A stretch of 64,000 bases of DNA from Streptomyces mutabilis (GCF_014649815.1 NZ_BMTT01000008.1:124001-188000); one strand, 5' to 3'; numbered from the stretch's first letter, positions 30,265 to 39,357 are shown. The notes: a model not told the origin generated them from the letters alone. A program made the numbers and translations.

Positions 30265-31542
30265 TCATCTGGAGTCCCGGACCCTCGTCCCGAGACTCAG
30301 GTGATGCCGGTGCATCTCCTGCACGAAGTGCCGTCCCGTACAGGTCAGTTCATCGGATCCCCGGAGTACGGACAAGGCCTGGTCGACCTGTTCGCGGTAC
30401 CGCCCGTAGCGCTCCGCGGCGCGCTGCCGCCAGGCCGTGGGGGCAGCGGACGCCCGTTCTGCCCTCCGCCACAGGTCGAGCAGGGCCAGGTGGGCGTAGG
30501 TGCCCTGGAGGACCGCCGAGGCCGGTCTCGGGTCGGGCCGCCAGGCCACCCGGTGCAGGATGCCCCCGGGACGACACAGGAGGACGGAGTCGTCGAGGGC
30601 CGCGAGCTTGGTGTGGTGGGTCTCGTGGACCAGTGTCTCCGCCAGCTCCGCGGCACCGGCCGGGAGCTGGGTCAGCACGGCGCCGGGAGCGGCTCGGACG
30701 GTGGCACCCGTCGGCATCCCGCTGTCGTGTCCCGCCGCGGCGAGCGGCACCAAGGCGTGCACCAGGGCGTCCGTCTCGGAGATCCGCCCCGGATCGGTCG
30801 CCGACAGCAGCGCGCGGGCCCGGCGCCACCGCCCGGCCCACGACGGGTGGTCGGTGTGCGCACGGTCGGCCGCGGGGACCGCCGTGGGTCCTATGCCGGG
30901 GCGCGGCACCCGGTAGGGGTCGAGGTCGTCGAGGAGGGCCGTACCGCCCGGCAGGGCCCGCAGCGCGGACCAGCCGGGTCCGTGGGCGGCACCGTCCCGC
31001 ACCCGGACCCGACGTCGCGGCAGGTCGACCGCGCCGTGCCCGGCGTCTTCCACGAGCCGCAGCCGGCCGTCCCGGGCGCTCACCCGGGCCCGGCCGGAGG
31101 GGCAGCGCAGTACGCCCAGACCGGGCAGGCCCAGGACTCCGGAGGGCACTCGGAGGGTGCCGGTGGCCGGGCAGCCGGCGCGGGACGCGGCGACGACGGC
31201 TACTCCTGCCAGATGGGCCAGGTGTGCCTCGAACTCCGGCCCGGTCGGAGCGGCGAGCGCCTCGGTGATCCAAGCGCCGGTCGTCGGGTAGTCGAGCACC
31301 TCGCGCACGGCGCCGGCGTCGGCCCGCTCGGCTCGCTCCAGCAGCGCCCAAGCGTCCTCGAAGCCTCGACGCACCGAGGGGCGCAGGTGGGCGTGCTGCC
31401 GTTCGACCCGAACGAGGAGGGCCTTGAACAGCAGCATGCGACGCGCGTGGACCGCCGCACGCAGTGCCGCCGTTCCGGCGGGGGTGGGCCGGGTCGTTGC
31501 GAGTGCGGTGAGGACATCGGGCGGGACGGTCGCCCGGCTCAT
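30265..31542 (-). CDS. Stand-alone HEXXH-type peptide beta-hydroxylase (2-oxoglutarate type)
   Basis: A 425-residue protein. The key motif is HETHH (residues 306-310) in LAETLVHETHHTKLAALDDS, as in the HEXXH domain that in FxSxx-COOH systems is fused behind the radical SAM maturase and is now regarded as a 2-oxoglutarate/iron-dependent peptide hydroxylase. Downstream His residues (GTYAHLALLDLWRRAE) could complete the metal site. Here the domain stands alone with a roughly 290-residue N-terminal half containing few motifs. The ATG overlaps the stop of the small upstream gene (ATGA), indicating tight co-translation and suggesting that the small protein is its substrate. No radical SAM gene lies nearby. 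The reaction is inferred from the family, not shown. Confidence 0.78.
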   Translation of the reverse strand: MSRATVPPDVLTALATTRPTPAGTAALRAAVHARRMLLFKALLVRVERQHAHLRPSVRRGFEDAWALLERAERADAGAVREVLDYPTTGAWITEALAAPTGPEFEAHLAHLAGVAVVAASRAGCPATGTLRVPSGVLGLPGLGVLRCPSGRARVSARDGRLRLVEDAGHGAVDLPRRRVRVRDGAAHGPGWSALRALPGGTALLDDLDPYRVPRPGIGPTAVPAADRAHTDHPSWAGRWRRARALLSATDPGRISETDALVHALVPLAAAGHDSGMPTGATVRAAPGAVLTQLPAGAAELAETLVHETHHTKLAALDDSVLLCRPGGILHRVAWRPDPRPASAVLQGTYAHLALLDLWRRAERASAAPTAWRQRAAERYGRYREQVDQALSVLRGSDELTCTGRHFVQEMHRHHLSLGTRVRDSR

Positions 31543-31823
31543 TCCCGCAGTGCCCGGATCGGGGCCGTCCCGTCGGGTCCGGCTGAAAAGGTACGTGGCT
31601 CCGCAGCGGCGCCGAGCCCGGTCGACGAGGGTTCGTTGCCGCCGGAGTACCAGACCTGCCGGGACTCGACCGGCCCCGCCAGCACCAGGTCGACGGCCTC
31701 GGAGAGCTCCGGACCGTCCATGGCGCGCAAGGTTCGCAGGTCCACGTCGTCGAGCCCGGGCGGCAGCACGGTCCGCCCGGCGTCCCGGCTCCGGACGGCG
31801 GTCACCTTCCCCTGCTCCGCCAC
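31539..31823 (-). CDS. Candidate RiPP precursor for the HEXXH enzyme (94 aa)
   Basis: A small gene starting at GTG with a GGGGGGAGGAG site upstream. The leader-like half carries VLPPGLDDVDLRTLRAMDGPELSEAVDLVL, which matches the LRxLxxMDxxxLxxAVxxVL style of FxSxx-COOH precursors. The C-terminal half is hydrophilic and Gly/Ser/Pro-rich, with QVWYSGGNEPSSTG and RTFSAGPDG as the likely modified stretch. Unlike classical members it does not end in F-x-S-x-x but in IRALRE. The ATGA overlap with the hydroxylase gene supports a substrate role. It could instead be a small non-RiPP partner protein, since the length is large for a precursor. Confidence 0.62.
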   Translation of the reverse strand: MAEQGKVTAVRSRDAGRTVLPPGLDDVDLRTLRAMDGPELSEAVDLVLAGPVESRQVWYSGGNEPSSTGLGAAAEPRTFSAGPDGTAPIRALRE

Positions 31824-31912
31824 GCTCGGCTCCTCCCCCCAAGTCCGCACCGCTCGATCGCAACGGTTGCCCAGTTCTTCCCGACCGGTCGGGAGCAGAA
31901 ACCCGGACCGGA

Positions 31913-34900
31913 TCAGGTGTGTTGAAACTCGGCCGAGTTGGTCTGCTGCTCCCACGGATGCCAGGGCGGAGCGAGCCGCCTCCACTCCTCCTCGGGCATG
32001 GTCCGTACCGGGGCCGCCGGTACTCGTCCCTCCGTCAGCTCCGTCTCGGCCCGGCGGGTGAGCTGCACGTCGTCCCAGTCGACGTCCCGCAGCGCTCCCG
32101 TGAGCCGCTGCCACTGGTCCCGCGCGGCCCGGTAAGCCGCTCCGGCGGCGTTCGGCCGACCCAGGAGCACCAGCACCGCTCCGCTGCCGTGCCGGGCCCG
32201 CGCCGCCGTCGGCGATCCCGGCCGGTCGCCGTAGACCGCACGTGCCTCGCGCTCGGCGTTCTCGTACGCCTGCAGCGCCTCGAACAGCACGGGCGCCCCG
32301 GCCCGGTACCACCCTTCGAGCCGCACCCTGCCGAGCTGCAGCCAGGCCTCGGCCCGTACCCCCACGTCGGCCGCCGCCCGCACCGCCTGCCCCAGCAGGT
32401 GCCGGCTCTCGAAAAGGTCCGGCAGGAAGCCGAGGTGGCGGAAGCGCTGGGCGAGGGCGCTGCCGACGAGCGCCTGAAGCCGTCCGCGCTGCGCGGATCG
32501 GGCGGGCAGGGCCTTCAGCGCCTCGCGCAGGACGTTCTCCGCGCGGTCCACCAGGCCCGCGCCGTCCTTGCGGGAGGCGCGGCGCAGCAGCGACTCGCCC
32601 CAGACCGTGAGGAGTTCGCAGCGTCGGGGGCCCTCGGCCGGGGCCAGCATGACGGCCGTCTCGTAGGCCGCGTCGGCCTCCCCTGGCTCGCCGACCGTGT
32701 CGTGGAACGCGGCACGGGCGACGAGGCAGGGCAGCCTCAGGGCGGGGTCGTCGCCGGCGGCCCGCTCCGCCCTCAGCAGCGCTTCCCGTGTCGCCTCCTC
32801 GTCCGCTCCCGCGCCGCGCAGCGCCCGCACCAGGTCGAGCAGGGCCCGGCTGCGTACGGCGTGGGGGGCGCCGGAGTCGTCCAGCAGGGCGCAGGCAGGG
32901 CGCAGGTCGGCGGCGGCCTCGTCGTAGCGCCCCAGGTCCAGGAGGAGCCGGCCCCGGCGCAGCAGCCTGGCCCGGTGGACGGTGCGCCAGGTCTCGGCCT
33001 CCCGGCGATCCGGGGAGGGCCCGGTCCCCGTCGCGGGCGCGGCGGCCCGGCGGGTGGCCTCGGGCCAGGGCGGCGTGTCGGGCGCCAGGACGGCGAGCGC
33101 GGTCGTGAGGTGGTCCGCTTCTTCGGTGACGCGCCACAACGCGTGCAGTCCGGCGGCCAGTTCGAGGGCGGACTCCGCTTGTGCGGGGCTCTGGTCGGGC
33201 GCCGAGCGGCGTGCAGCCGCCAGGTGCTCGGTGGCGGCGGTGAGGAGGTCCACCCGGCGCTCGTGGGCGCGGCCCGCCACCGTGTCGGCCTCGGCGCGCA
33301 GCACCCGGCCGAGGACCAGCCGGGCCCGGACGACGTCGCCCTCGTCGACCGTCGTGGCGTCGGTGCCGGTGGCGGCGCGTACCGCGGCCTCCGCGTGCTC
33401 CCTCGCCCGGTGCAGCACCTCGGGGTCGGCCAGCGTGCGCCACTGGCCGAGCAGCCGCTCCGCCTCCGTCAGCGGCTCGGGGGTGACCATGTCGGGCAGG
33501 TAGAAGCGCAGCACGCGGGCGGGGACGCGGGCGAAGAGTTCGGACTCGGGGGTGTCGCCGGCGGGCGGCCCCGAGCCGTCGTCGACGACCGGCCCGGCGT
33601 CGCCGGCACCCGCGTCCTGTCCGGCGAGGCGGACCGCGGCCAGCGCGGCGAAGTTGCGGGTGCCCTTGCCGAAGCGGCGCTCCACGTATGCCGAGCAGTG
33701 CTTGAGGACGAGTCCGGCCGTGTCCTGGTCGAGGGTGCTGAGCAGCAGGTCCTGGACCCGCCCCGGGTAGGCGAAGCAGGGCTGCTCCTCGGTGCCCGGC
33801 AGACGGCGCAGCAGTCCGCCCAGCAGGACCTCGGCCAGTTCCATGGGGCCGGTGTCGGGGAGCATCGCGCGCTGCACGAGTTGCATGACGGGCAGGGTGA
33901 GCGGCGCGGCGGCCAGGTACACGGCGAGGCGCAGGGCGCCGGGCGAGGCGGTCGCCCGGAACGCGCGCACCAGTTCGTCGTCGCCGCGCGGCACCCCGTC
34001 GGCCGGGGCCGCCGGTGCGGGGCGGTGCACCGTCCTGGCCGCCCAGGCGCGCTCCCTGGTGGGGCCCGTGCCGGCCAGCAGCCGCGCCCAGGTGTCGAAC
34101 GCCTCGGGGGTCGGCTGGAGCACCGGCACGGCCGCGACGGGCGCGGCCGGCTCGTTCCACGGCTCCTCGTCCGGGTGGAAGGTGAGGCGCCCGCCGAGGT
34201 CGGCGGGCCGGACGAGCAGCCCCGGCTCCGCGGGCAGCGCCGTGCGGCCCCACAGCCGGGGCGGCAGGGGCTGGACGATGGCCAGGGGGGAGGAGCGCGG
34301 CCAGGACCGCAGGAGCCGTTGCGCCCCGCCGCTGTGCCACTGGGCGCCCACGCAATCGCTGATCAGCAGGGTGACGGAACGGCCCGAGGGATCGTGGAGT
34401 TCGTCCGGCGATCGCAGCCTGAGCGGCTTGCCGGGCTCGGCGGCCGGACCGATCACCGGGTACCCGGTGGCGTCGGCGTACAGGTGGTGGACCCGGACGG
34501 CGGCGAAGGCGCCCGACTGTCGGCAGGCCTGGCTCAGCTCCTCCGCCAGTTGTCCCCACACGGCCATGGTGGGGCCGGTGTCCATGAGGAGGTGGACGTC
34601 GCACCGGCGGTTGCGGCCCGGCCGCGGTACGGGCAGCAGGATCCCGCTCGCGGCGGCGCGCTCGGCCGTGGCCTCCTCGTCGACGCCGCCGTCGGGCGGG
34701 GTGCCGGCGACCCGGTAGCGGCCGAGGGTACGCAGGGCCTTCTCCAGACCGAGGAGGCCGGGCAGCGCGTTGGCGGCGGGGGCGCGCACCGGGAAGGTGG
34801 CGTGGGCGCCGCCGCCGTCCTGGGCCCGGCCGGTGGCGGCGGCCGCGGCGCGCAGCGGCACCGGGGTGGACGCCCTAGTTCCGGGGGCGGTGGGCCCGGG

Positions 34901-35155
34901 GTCGGGCCGCGGTGTCCCGCGGTCGGTGGTGGCGGGTTCCCCGGGCTCCGGCCGCGACGGGGCCGGCCCCCTCGCCGGCCCACCGGCCGGTTCGGAGCCG
35001 GGGTCGGTGAGGTGGTCACGGAGGGCGGCGTCGTGGGGCGGTGTCGCGCCGAGCCGTCGGGCCAGCCAGACGGCGTCCGCGACGTCCTCGGCGGTCACGT
35101 CGAGGCCGGCGCGGCGCAACCGGCCGATCAGCTCTTCCAGCGGCGCGCCCTGCAT
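31913..35155 (-). CDS. SAV_2336-type protein with vWA-like domain and helical repeats
   Basis: A 1080-residue protein. The N-terminus (LIGRLRRAGLDVTAEDVADAVWLARRL) matches the SAV_2336 N-terminal domain. A Pro/Arg/Thr-rich disordered stretch (about 50-130) leads to a vWA-like fold: CDVHLLMDTGPTMAVW (Asp192, incomplete MIDAS), VTLLISDCVGAQW and a W-rich segment. Residues about 560-1050 are Ala/Leu-rich helical repeats resembling TPRs (LLLDLGRYDEAAADLRPACALLDDSG). It lies 7 bases after the MoxR ATPase gene, so the two are co-transcribed and probably act together, as in vWA-MoxR pairs. The function is inferred from context only. Confidence 0.82.
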   Translation of the reverse strand: MQGAPLEELIGRLRRAGLDVTAEDVADAVWLARRLGATPPHDAALRDHLTDPGSEPAGGPARGPAPSRPEPGEPATTDRGTPRPDPGPTAPGTRASTPVPLRAAAAATGRAQDGGGAHATFPVRAPAANALPGLLGLEKALRTLGRYRVAGTPPDGGVDEEATAERAAASGILLPVPRPGRNRRCDVHLLMDTGPTMAVWGQLAEELSQACRQSGAFAAVRVHHLYADATGYPVIGPAAEPGKPLRLRSPDELHDPSGRSVTLLISDCVGAQWHSGGAQRLLRSWPRSSPLAIVQPLPPRLWGRTALPAEPGLLVRPADLGGRLTFHPDEEPWNEPAAPVAAVPVLQPTPEAFDTWARLLAGTGPTRERAWAARTVHRPAPAAPADGVPRGDDELVRAFRATASPGALRLAVYLAAAPLTLPVMQLVQRAMLPDTGPMELAEVLLGGLLRRLPGTEEQPCFAYPGRVQDLLLSTLDQDTAGLVLKHCSAYVERRFGKGTRNFAALAAVRLAGQDAGAGDAGPVVDDGSGPPAGDTPESELFARVPARVLRFYLPDMVTPEPLTEAERLLGQWRTLADPEVLHRAREHAEAAVRAATGTDATTVDEGDVVRARLVLGRVLRAEADTVAGRAHERRVDLLTAATEHLAAARRSAPDQSPAQAESALELAAGLHALWRVTEEADHLTTALAVLAPDTPPWPEATRRAAAPATGTGPSPDRREAETWRTVHRARLLRRGRLLLDLGRYDEAAADLRPACALLDDSGAPHAVRSRALLDLVRALRGAGADEEATREALLRAERAAGDDPALRLPCLVARAAFHDTVGEPGEADAAYETAVMLAPAEGPRRCELLTVWGESLLRRASRKDGAGLVDRAENVLREALKALPARSAQRGRLQALVGSALAQRFRHLGFLPDLFESRHLLGQAVRAAADVGVRAEAWLQLGRVRLEGWYRAGAPVLFEALQAYENAEREARAVYGDRPGSPTAARARHGSGAVLVLLGRPNAAGAAYRAARDQWQRLTGALRDVDWDDVQLTRRAETELTEGRVPAAPVRTMPEEEWRRLAPPWHPWEQQTNSAEFQHT

Positions 35156-35162
35156 CGGGCCC

Positions 35163-36185
35163 TCACCTCGACCGGTCGAGCCGCTGCATGAGCATGTCCG
35201 CTATGCGCTCGCGGGTGAGCCGTTCCGCGTGGGGCGTGTGCTGGGTGAGGAAGAGGGCGTTGAGCAGTTGGTCGGCGGCCATCACCTCGCCGGGTTCGCG
35301 GTCGAGGAACCTGCCGATCAGGTCCTGCCCCGCCACGACCCCCTCCTCGCCGAGGTGTGCCTCGACCATGGCGGTGAGCTGTTCCTCCCCCGGTGGCTCC
35401 AGTTCGAGCTGGACGCAGCGCCTCAGCAGCGGTGCGGGGAAGTCCCGTTCACCGTTGGAGGTCAGGACGATCAACGGGAATTCGGTGCAGGCGATCCGCC
35501 CGCCGTGGACGGCCACCCGGTCGCCGTCGTGCGACAGCACCTCGACGACGGGCTCCCGGTCGGCGACGCGTTCCAGCTCCGGGATGGCGAACTCGCCCTC
35601 CTCCAGCGTGTTCAGGAGGTCGTTGGGCAGGTCGAGGTCGCTCTTGTCGAGTTCGTCGATGAGCAGGACCCGGGGCAGATCGGACGGCAACAGGGCGGTG
35701 CCGAGCGGGCCGAGCCGGATGTACGCCCCGATGCCGGGGACCCGGCTCCCGCCGTCCCGCCCGTCGCCGCGGGCGCGTGCCAACTGGACGTCCTGGAGCC
35801 GGCCGATCGCGTCGTAGCGGTACAGGCCGTCCTGCAGGGCGGTCCGGCTGACGATCGGCCAGCGCAGCACCCGGCCCAGCTTCAGCTCGTGCGCGACGGC
35901 GTAGGCGAGGGTGGACTTCCCGGTGCCGGGGTTGCCGGTGACGAGGAGCGGGCGGCGCAGGTACAGGGCCGCGTTCACGGCGTCGACCTCGGCGGGACGG
36001 GGCGCGTAGTTCTCCACGGTGCGGCGGCGGACGCCGAGCCTGCGGGCGCCGCTGGGGTCCTCCGACCCGGCCGGCGCGCCGTCCCGCGCCCGCGTGAAGT
36101 CCCGCCAGGGGGGCGGCTCCGGTAACCGCCGTACGCCGTCGTGCGGCTGACCCACGCCGCGGTAGATCCGCCAGTCGTTCACCAT
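35163..36185 (-). CDS. MoxR-type AAA+ ATPase
   Basis: A 340-residue ATPase starting at ATG after GGAAGGAGC. Walker A GNPGTGKS (84-91), Walker B VLLIDELDKSD (173-183), sensor-1 LIVLTSNGERDFPAPLLRRC with an arginine-finger region, and a C-terminal lid with helical ends place it in the MoxR/RavA group. The N-terminal 60 residues are disordered and rich in Pro, Arg and Gly. MoxR ATPases act as chaperones with vWA partners, and the next gene downstream encodes such a partner. The upstream neighbour is the protease/VMAP gene, separated by 146 bases. Confidence 0.9.
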   Translation of the reverse strand: MVNDWRIYRGVGQPHDGVRRLPEPPPWRDFTRARDGAPAGSEDPSGARRLGVRRRTVENYAPRPAEVDAVNAALYLRRPLLVTGNPGTGKSTLAYAVAHELKLGRVLRWPIVSRTALQDGLYRYDAIGRLQDVQLARARGDGRDGGSRVPGIGAYIRLGPLGTALLPSDLPRVLLIDELDKSDLDLPNDLLNTLEEGEFAIPELERVADREPVVEVLSHDGDRVAVHGGRIACTEFPLIVLTSNGERDFPAPLLRRCVQLELEPPGEEQLTAMVEAHLGEEGVVAGQDLIGRFLDREPGEVMAADQLLNALFLTQHTPHAERLTRERIADMLMQRLDRSR

Positions 36186-36331
36186 GGGCTCCTTCCGGCT
36201 CTGGTGATCTTGCAGCGGTCCGGGCCGTTCGCCTACGACGTTACCGTCCGGGCGCCCGGCCTGCCGAGTCTCCCGGACGCCCGCGCTTTCCCGATACCCG
36301 GACACGAACGATTCCGGACCTTGATGCCTCG

Positions 36332-38452
36332 TCAGATGATCGGGGGGGCCGCCAGCGGAGGCGGCCGCATCGCCTCCGTTCCGAACTGCGGTCGGTCGGG
36401 GGGGTCGTAGAGGACGGCGATCCTCCCCGTGAGTCCCTCGCTCTCGGCGATCTCGGGGTCCATGGCGCCGATCCGCAGGTCTCGCACGTGCCCGTGCAGG
36501 CCCTCGGCGCGGCCGGCGAGGGAGAGCAGGCGGGCCGCGCTCCGGTGGAACGCCCGGCACGCGGCGTGGTCGTGGCCGTCCCGGCGCCACAGCACCAGCG
36601 GATGCCCGGCGGCAAGGGCGACGTCCATGGCCTCCCGCCCGGCGCCGCTGCCGACGGGCCCGCAGAAGACCGGGACGCAGCCGTCGCCGCTGCCCGACAA
36701 CCGCCGGAGGGTGCCGTACCTGCTCTCGCGGCGTCCGCCGGAGTGGTGCCCGAAGTCCGTCGACTCGCCGCGCAGCGGTATGCCGGAGAGGGGCCCGCGC
36801 GCGGCGGCCGTCCAGCGCCGGCGCCATTCCGGGATCGGGGGCCGGGCGTTGCGGCGGCGGTCGCGGAGGAGGACCGTACGGCGCAGTCCGAGCGGCATGG
36901 ACTGCTCGTCGAAGAAGTCGGGGTCCTCGTACTCGCCGCCCGCACCGCTCCCGCCGTCCGCACCGCCGTCGGTGACGAGTCGCCATTCGTCGATCGGTTC
37001 GTCGAGCAGGGCTCGGGGCAGGAACGCCTCGATCACCGCCAGGTGTTCACCGCGGTCGCCCAGCCGCAGGGCTTCGGCCAGCGGCTCCCTGAGGTGCTCC
37101 TGGAGCTCGTGGCGCCGCACGCCGAGGTCGTTGCTGTAGACGGGGGTGACGTCACGGCCGTCGTAGAGGAGCCGCACGCTCAGCGGATAGCGCTCCCCGT
37201 AGACCGGCTCGCCGATGTCGAGGAGGACGTCGGCTCCGGCGCCGGACGGGGCCTCGCGCGCGAGGACGGGTCCGGCGGACCGGGCGGCGGCCGGCGCTCT
37301 CACGTCGGCCAGGAGCCGGTCGACGTCCTCGCGGATCGCGGGCTGGGCGTACAGGACGGCCTGTTCCGCGATCCACCGGGTGAAGCGCCGCAGCGGCTCC
37401 GGGTCGGTCTCTCCCGGACGTTCCAGCACCGCGTGCCGGGCCACCTTGGCCGCGTACAGCAGTACCGCGTCCAGGTCGAGCTCGGGCCTGCTTCCCTTGT
37501 CGCCGAGGTCGCGCAGCCCGTGCAGCAGGGCCGCGCCCTCCCGCCAGGTGCGCAGGTCCTCGGGGAACGGGGAGCGGAAGTCCGACCGCACCACGCGGGC
37601 CTTGGCCTCCTGCACGAGGCCCGCGATCTCGCCCGGTCCGCCGGGTGGCGGCAACTGGGCGAGGTGGCCGTAGAGGTGGACGCGCTGGGCGGGGGTGAGT
37701 CCGGGGGTGCCAGGATCGCGCAGCCCGGTCTGGACGCGCGTCCAGTCGGGGTCCGCCCCGGGGCGGTGGAAGCGCGCGAGGTGGTGCAGGTCGTGTTCGC
37801 GCAGCACGGTGTGGAGTACGTCGCCACCGCGCATGTCGTGCAGCTTCCGCAGCGCGGTCATCGGGGTCGCGGCTCCCTCGGCGTGCCCGACGGACTGCTT
37901 GACGCCCTTGTTCATGGCGATGACGGAACCGTGGCGCAGGTCGACCACAGGGCCGCCCGACAGTCCCTCCACCGGCAGACCGCCCGAGAGCAGCAGGGCC
38001 GGTCCGTCCCAGCCGCTCGCCTCACCGACGCGGTGCCGGATGCCCAGGGCGCCGGTCTGCCGCGACCAGCCGTGCAGTGAGACCGGGGCCGGGACGGCCG
38101 GGGTCCGGTCGCTCAGCCAGACGCACGGGGCGTCGTCCGCGCCGTGCACCCGCACCAGCGCGATGTCCGGGAACTCCCAGCGCCCGCGGCCCGCCTGTCC
38201 GGGCTCGGGCCGCGGCTTTGCGAGCACCACCTCGCCCGTGGTGGTGCCGCCCTGCCAGACGACCCCCACGGGGCCCCGACTCCGCCACACCTCCGCTCCC
38301 CCCTTCCCCACGACGTGGGCACAGGTCAACAGCCAGCCCGGCGCTATGAAGAATCCCGAACCCCAGTAGTCGCCACGCTCCGGTGCATACCCGTCACCCG
38401 GTGCGACGATGCGCGCGAGCGAGGGGCGCACCAGGTCTTCGAGGGCGCTCAT
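36332..38452 (-). CDS. Trypsin-like serine protease with VMAP-like C-terminal region
   Basis: A 706-residue cytoplasmic protein (no signal peptide). The N-terminal protease domain has an intact triad: His46 in LLTCAHVVG, Asp96 in FPDIALVRV and Ser165 in VEGLSGGPVV. A central helical region (about 215-400) and a C-terminal part (EPVYGERYPLSVRLLYDG, DEPIDEWRLVTDGG, FDEQSMPLGLRRTVLLRDRRR) resemble the vWA-MoxR-associated protein (VMAP) C-domain of NTP-dependent conflict systems. Start and upstream stop overlap by four bases with the Trypco1 gene. It is probably an effector or activator protease released by the ATPase partners, an inference from the family. Confidence 0.86.
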   Translation of the reverse strand: MSALEDLVRPSLARIVAPGDGYAPERGDYWGSGFFIAPGWLLTCAHVVGKGGAEVWRSRGPVGVVWQGGTTTGEVVLAKPRPEPGQAGRGRWEFPDIALVRVHGADDAPCVWLSDRTPAVPAPVSLHGWSRQTGALGIRHRVGEASGWDGPALLLSGGLPVEGLSGGPVVDLRHGSVIAMNKGVKQSVGHAEGAATPMTALRKLHDMRGGDVLHTVLREHDLHHLARFHRPGADPDWTRVQTGLRDPGTPGLTPAQRVHLYGHLAQLPPPGGPGEIAGLVQEAKARVVRSDFRSPFPEDLRTWREGAALLHGLRDLGDKGSRPELDLDAVLLYAAKVARHAVLERPGETDPEPLRRFTRWIAEQAVLYAQPAIREDVDRLLADVRAPAAARSAGPVLAREAPSGAGADVLLDIGEPVYGERYPLSVRLLYDGRDVTPVYSNDLGVRRHELQEHLREPLAEALRLGDRGEHLAVIEAFLPRALLDEPIDEWRLVTDGGADGGSGAGGEYEDPDFFDEQSMPLGLRRTVLLRDRRRNARPPIPEWRRRWTAAARGPLSGIPLRGESTDFGHHSGGRRESRYGTLRRLSGSGDGCVPVFCGPVGSGAGREAMDVALAAGHPLVLWRRDGHDHAACRAFHRSAARLLSLAGRAEGLHGHVRDLRIGAMDPEIAESEGLTGRIAVLYDPPDRPQFGTEAMRPPPLAAPPII

Positions 38453-38856
38453 TCGGCCCCGGAGGTCCGGTACCGGGACGGGACGCCGGCACCGCCCTCC
38501 GGCTCCGGCGCCGATGCGCCGTCCCGCCGGGCCGGTTCGGTCCAGGTCAGCGACACGGTCAGCGAGGCGTTGCCACCGCCGCCCGCGATGGCGCCCACCA
38601 CGGTGCCCGCCTGCGCCGACAGTTCGATGCCGAAGCCGACGGAGACCTCGACCGATTCCTGGGTGTCCAGTCCCGCGCGCAGGGAGCGCACGACGCCGCC
38701 GACCGTGTCGGCCAGCCCTCCCGCCATGTCGATGACGCGGTCGCGCACCCCGGTGTCCTCGAAACCGTCCCCGGTCACCGCGTCGTCGGTCGCGCTCACC
38801 CTTGCCCAGACGACGGTCCCGTCGTCGAGCCGTACCTGTTCGATCCCACCGGCCAC
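38449..38856 (-). CDS. Trypsin-co-occurring domain 1 (CU044_2847-like) protein
   Basis: A 135-residue protein, first gene of the cluster. GTG was chosen because it starts the conserved strand VRLDDGTVVWARVS. The core (VRDRVIDMAGGLADTVGGVVRSL, then SVEVSVGFGIELSAQAGTVVGAIAGGGGNASLTVSLTW) is typical of Trypco1 proteins that sit beside trypsin-like proteases. The C-terminus is disordered. The ATGA overlap with the protease gene suggests it binds or is cut by that protease. A GTG or ATG up to 60 bases upstream is also possible. Confidence 0.8.
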   Translation of the reverse strand: MAGGIEQVRLDDGTVVWARVSATDDAVTGDGFEDTGVRDRVIDMAGGLADTVGGVVRSLRAGLDTQESVEVSVGFGIELSAQAGTVVGAIAGGGGNASLTVSLTWTEPARRDGASAPEPEGGAGVPSRYRTSGAE

Positions 38857-39051
38857 GGCGCCCCCGTCCGTTCGTTTCCGGCTCCCCCGCCGCTGTGTGG
38901 GTGTCTTACCCCACAAGGGGGAGCAGACTAAACCCCGGTTCGCGCCCGGCGCGAGGGGACAGCCGGGTCGCCCACCGGTTCCCGTCCCACCGGAGCGGTG
39001 CCCCCCTCCTGCGCCCTCCGCCCACGAGGGCCTGACTCCCTGCCCCGGCCC

Positions 39052-39234
39052 TCACTCGTCGTCGTCCTCGTCGTCCAGCCGGGCGAGCCAGGTGGCGAGG
39101 CGCTCGACGGGCACCTCGAAGTCGGGGTTGAGGTCGACGAACGTACGCAGTTGTTCGGCGAGCCACTCGAAGGTGACCTCCTCCTCGCCGCGCCGCTTCT
39201 CCAGTTCCTCGATGCCGCGGTCGGTGAAGTACAT
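39052..39234 (-). CDS. Small acidic DUF6104-like protein
   Basis: A 60-residue protein starting at ATG after CAGGAG. The sequence MYFTDRGIEELEKRRGEEE, VTFEWLAEQLRTFVDLNPDFEVPVERLATWLARLD and an Asp/Glu tail match the small DUF6104 family common in Streptomyces. The function is unknown. It is separated from the conflict-type cluster by about 195 bases and probably has its own promoter. Confidence 0.8.
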   Translation of the reverse strand: MYFTDRGIEELEKRRGEEEVTFEWLAEQLRTFVDLNPDFEVPVERLATWLARLDDEDDDE

Positions 39235-39357
39235 GTGGTGTTCTCCTGCGTGCGTCCGTGTTCCGAATCCGTCCCCAAGACTATGCAAACGGCGCCGCGC
39301 GGGCGCCGGGGCGGTGAGGCCCGGCACACGCCTGGCCGGATCGCCGGCGAACCTTCG

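Noticed and set aside
31539-34604. 1021-residue minus-strand frame that contains the small precursor at its end
   Set aside because: Most of it overlaps the SAV_2336 gene in another frame and is low complexity. Only the last 94 codons, with their own GTG and ribosome-binding site, look real.
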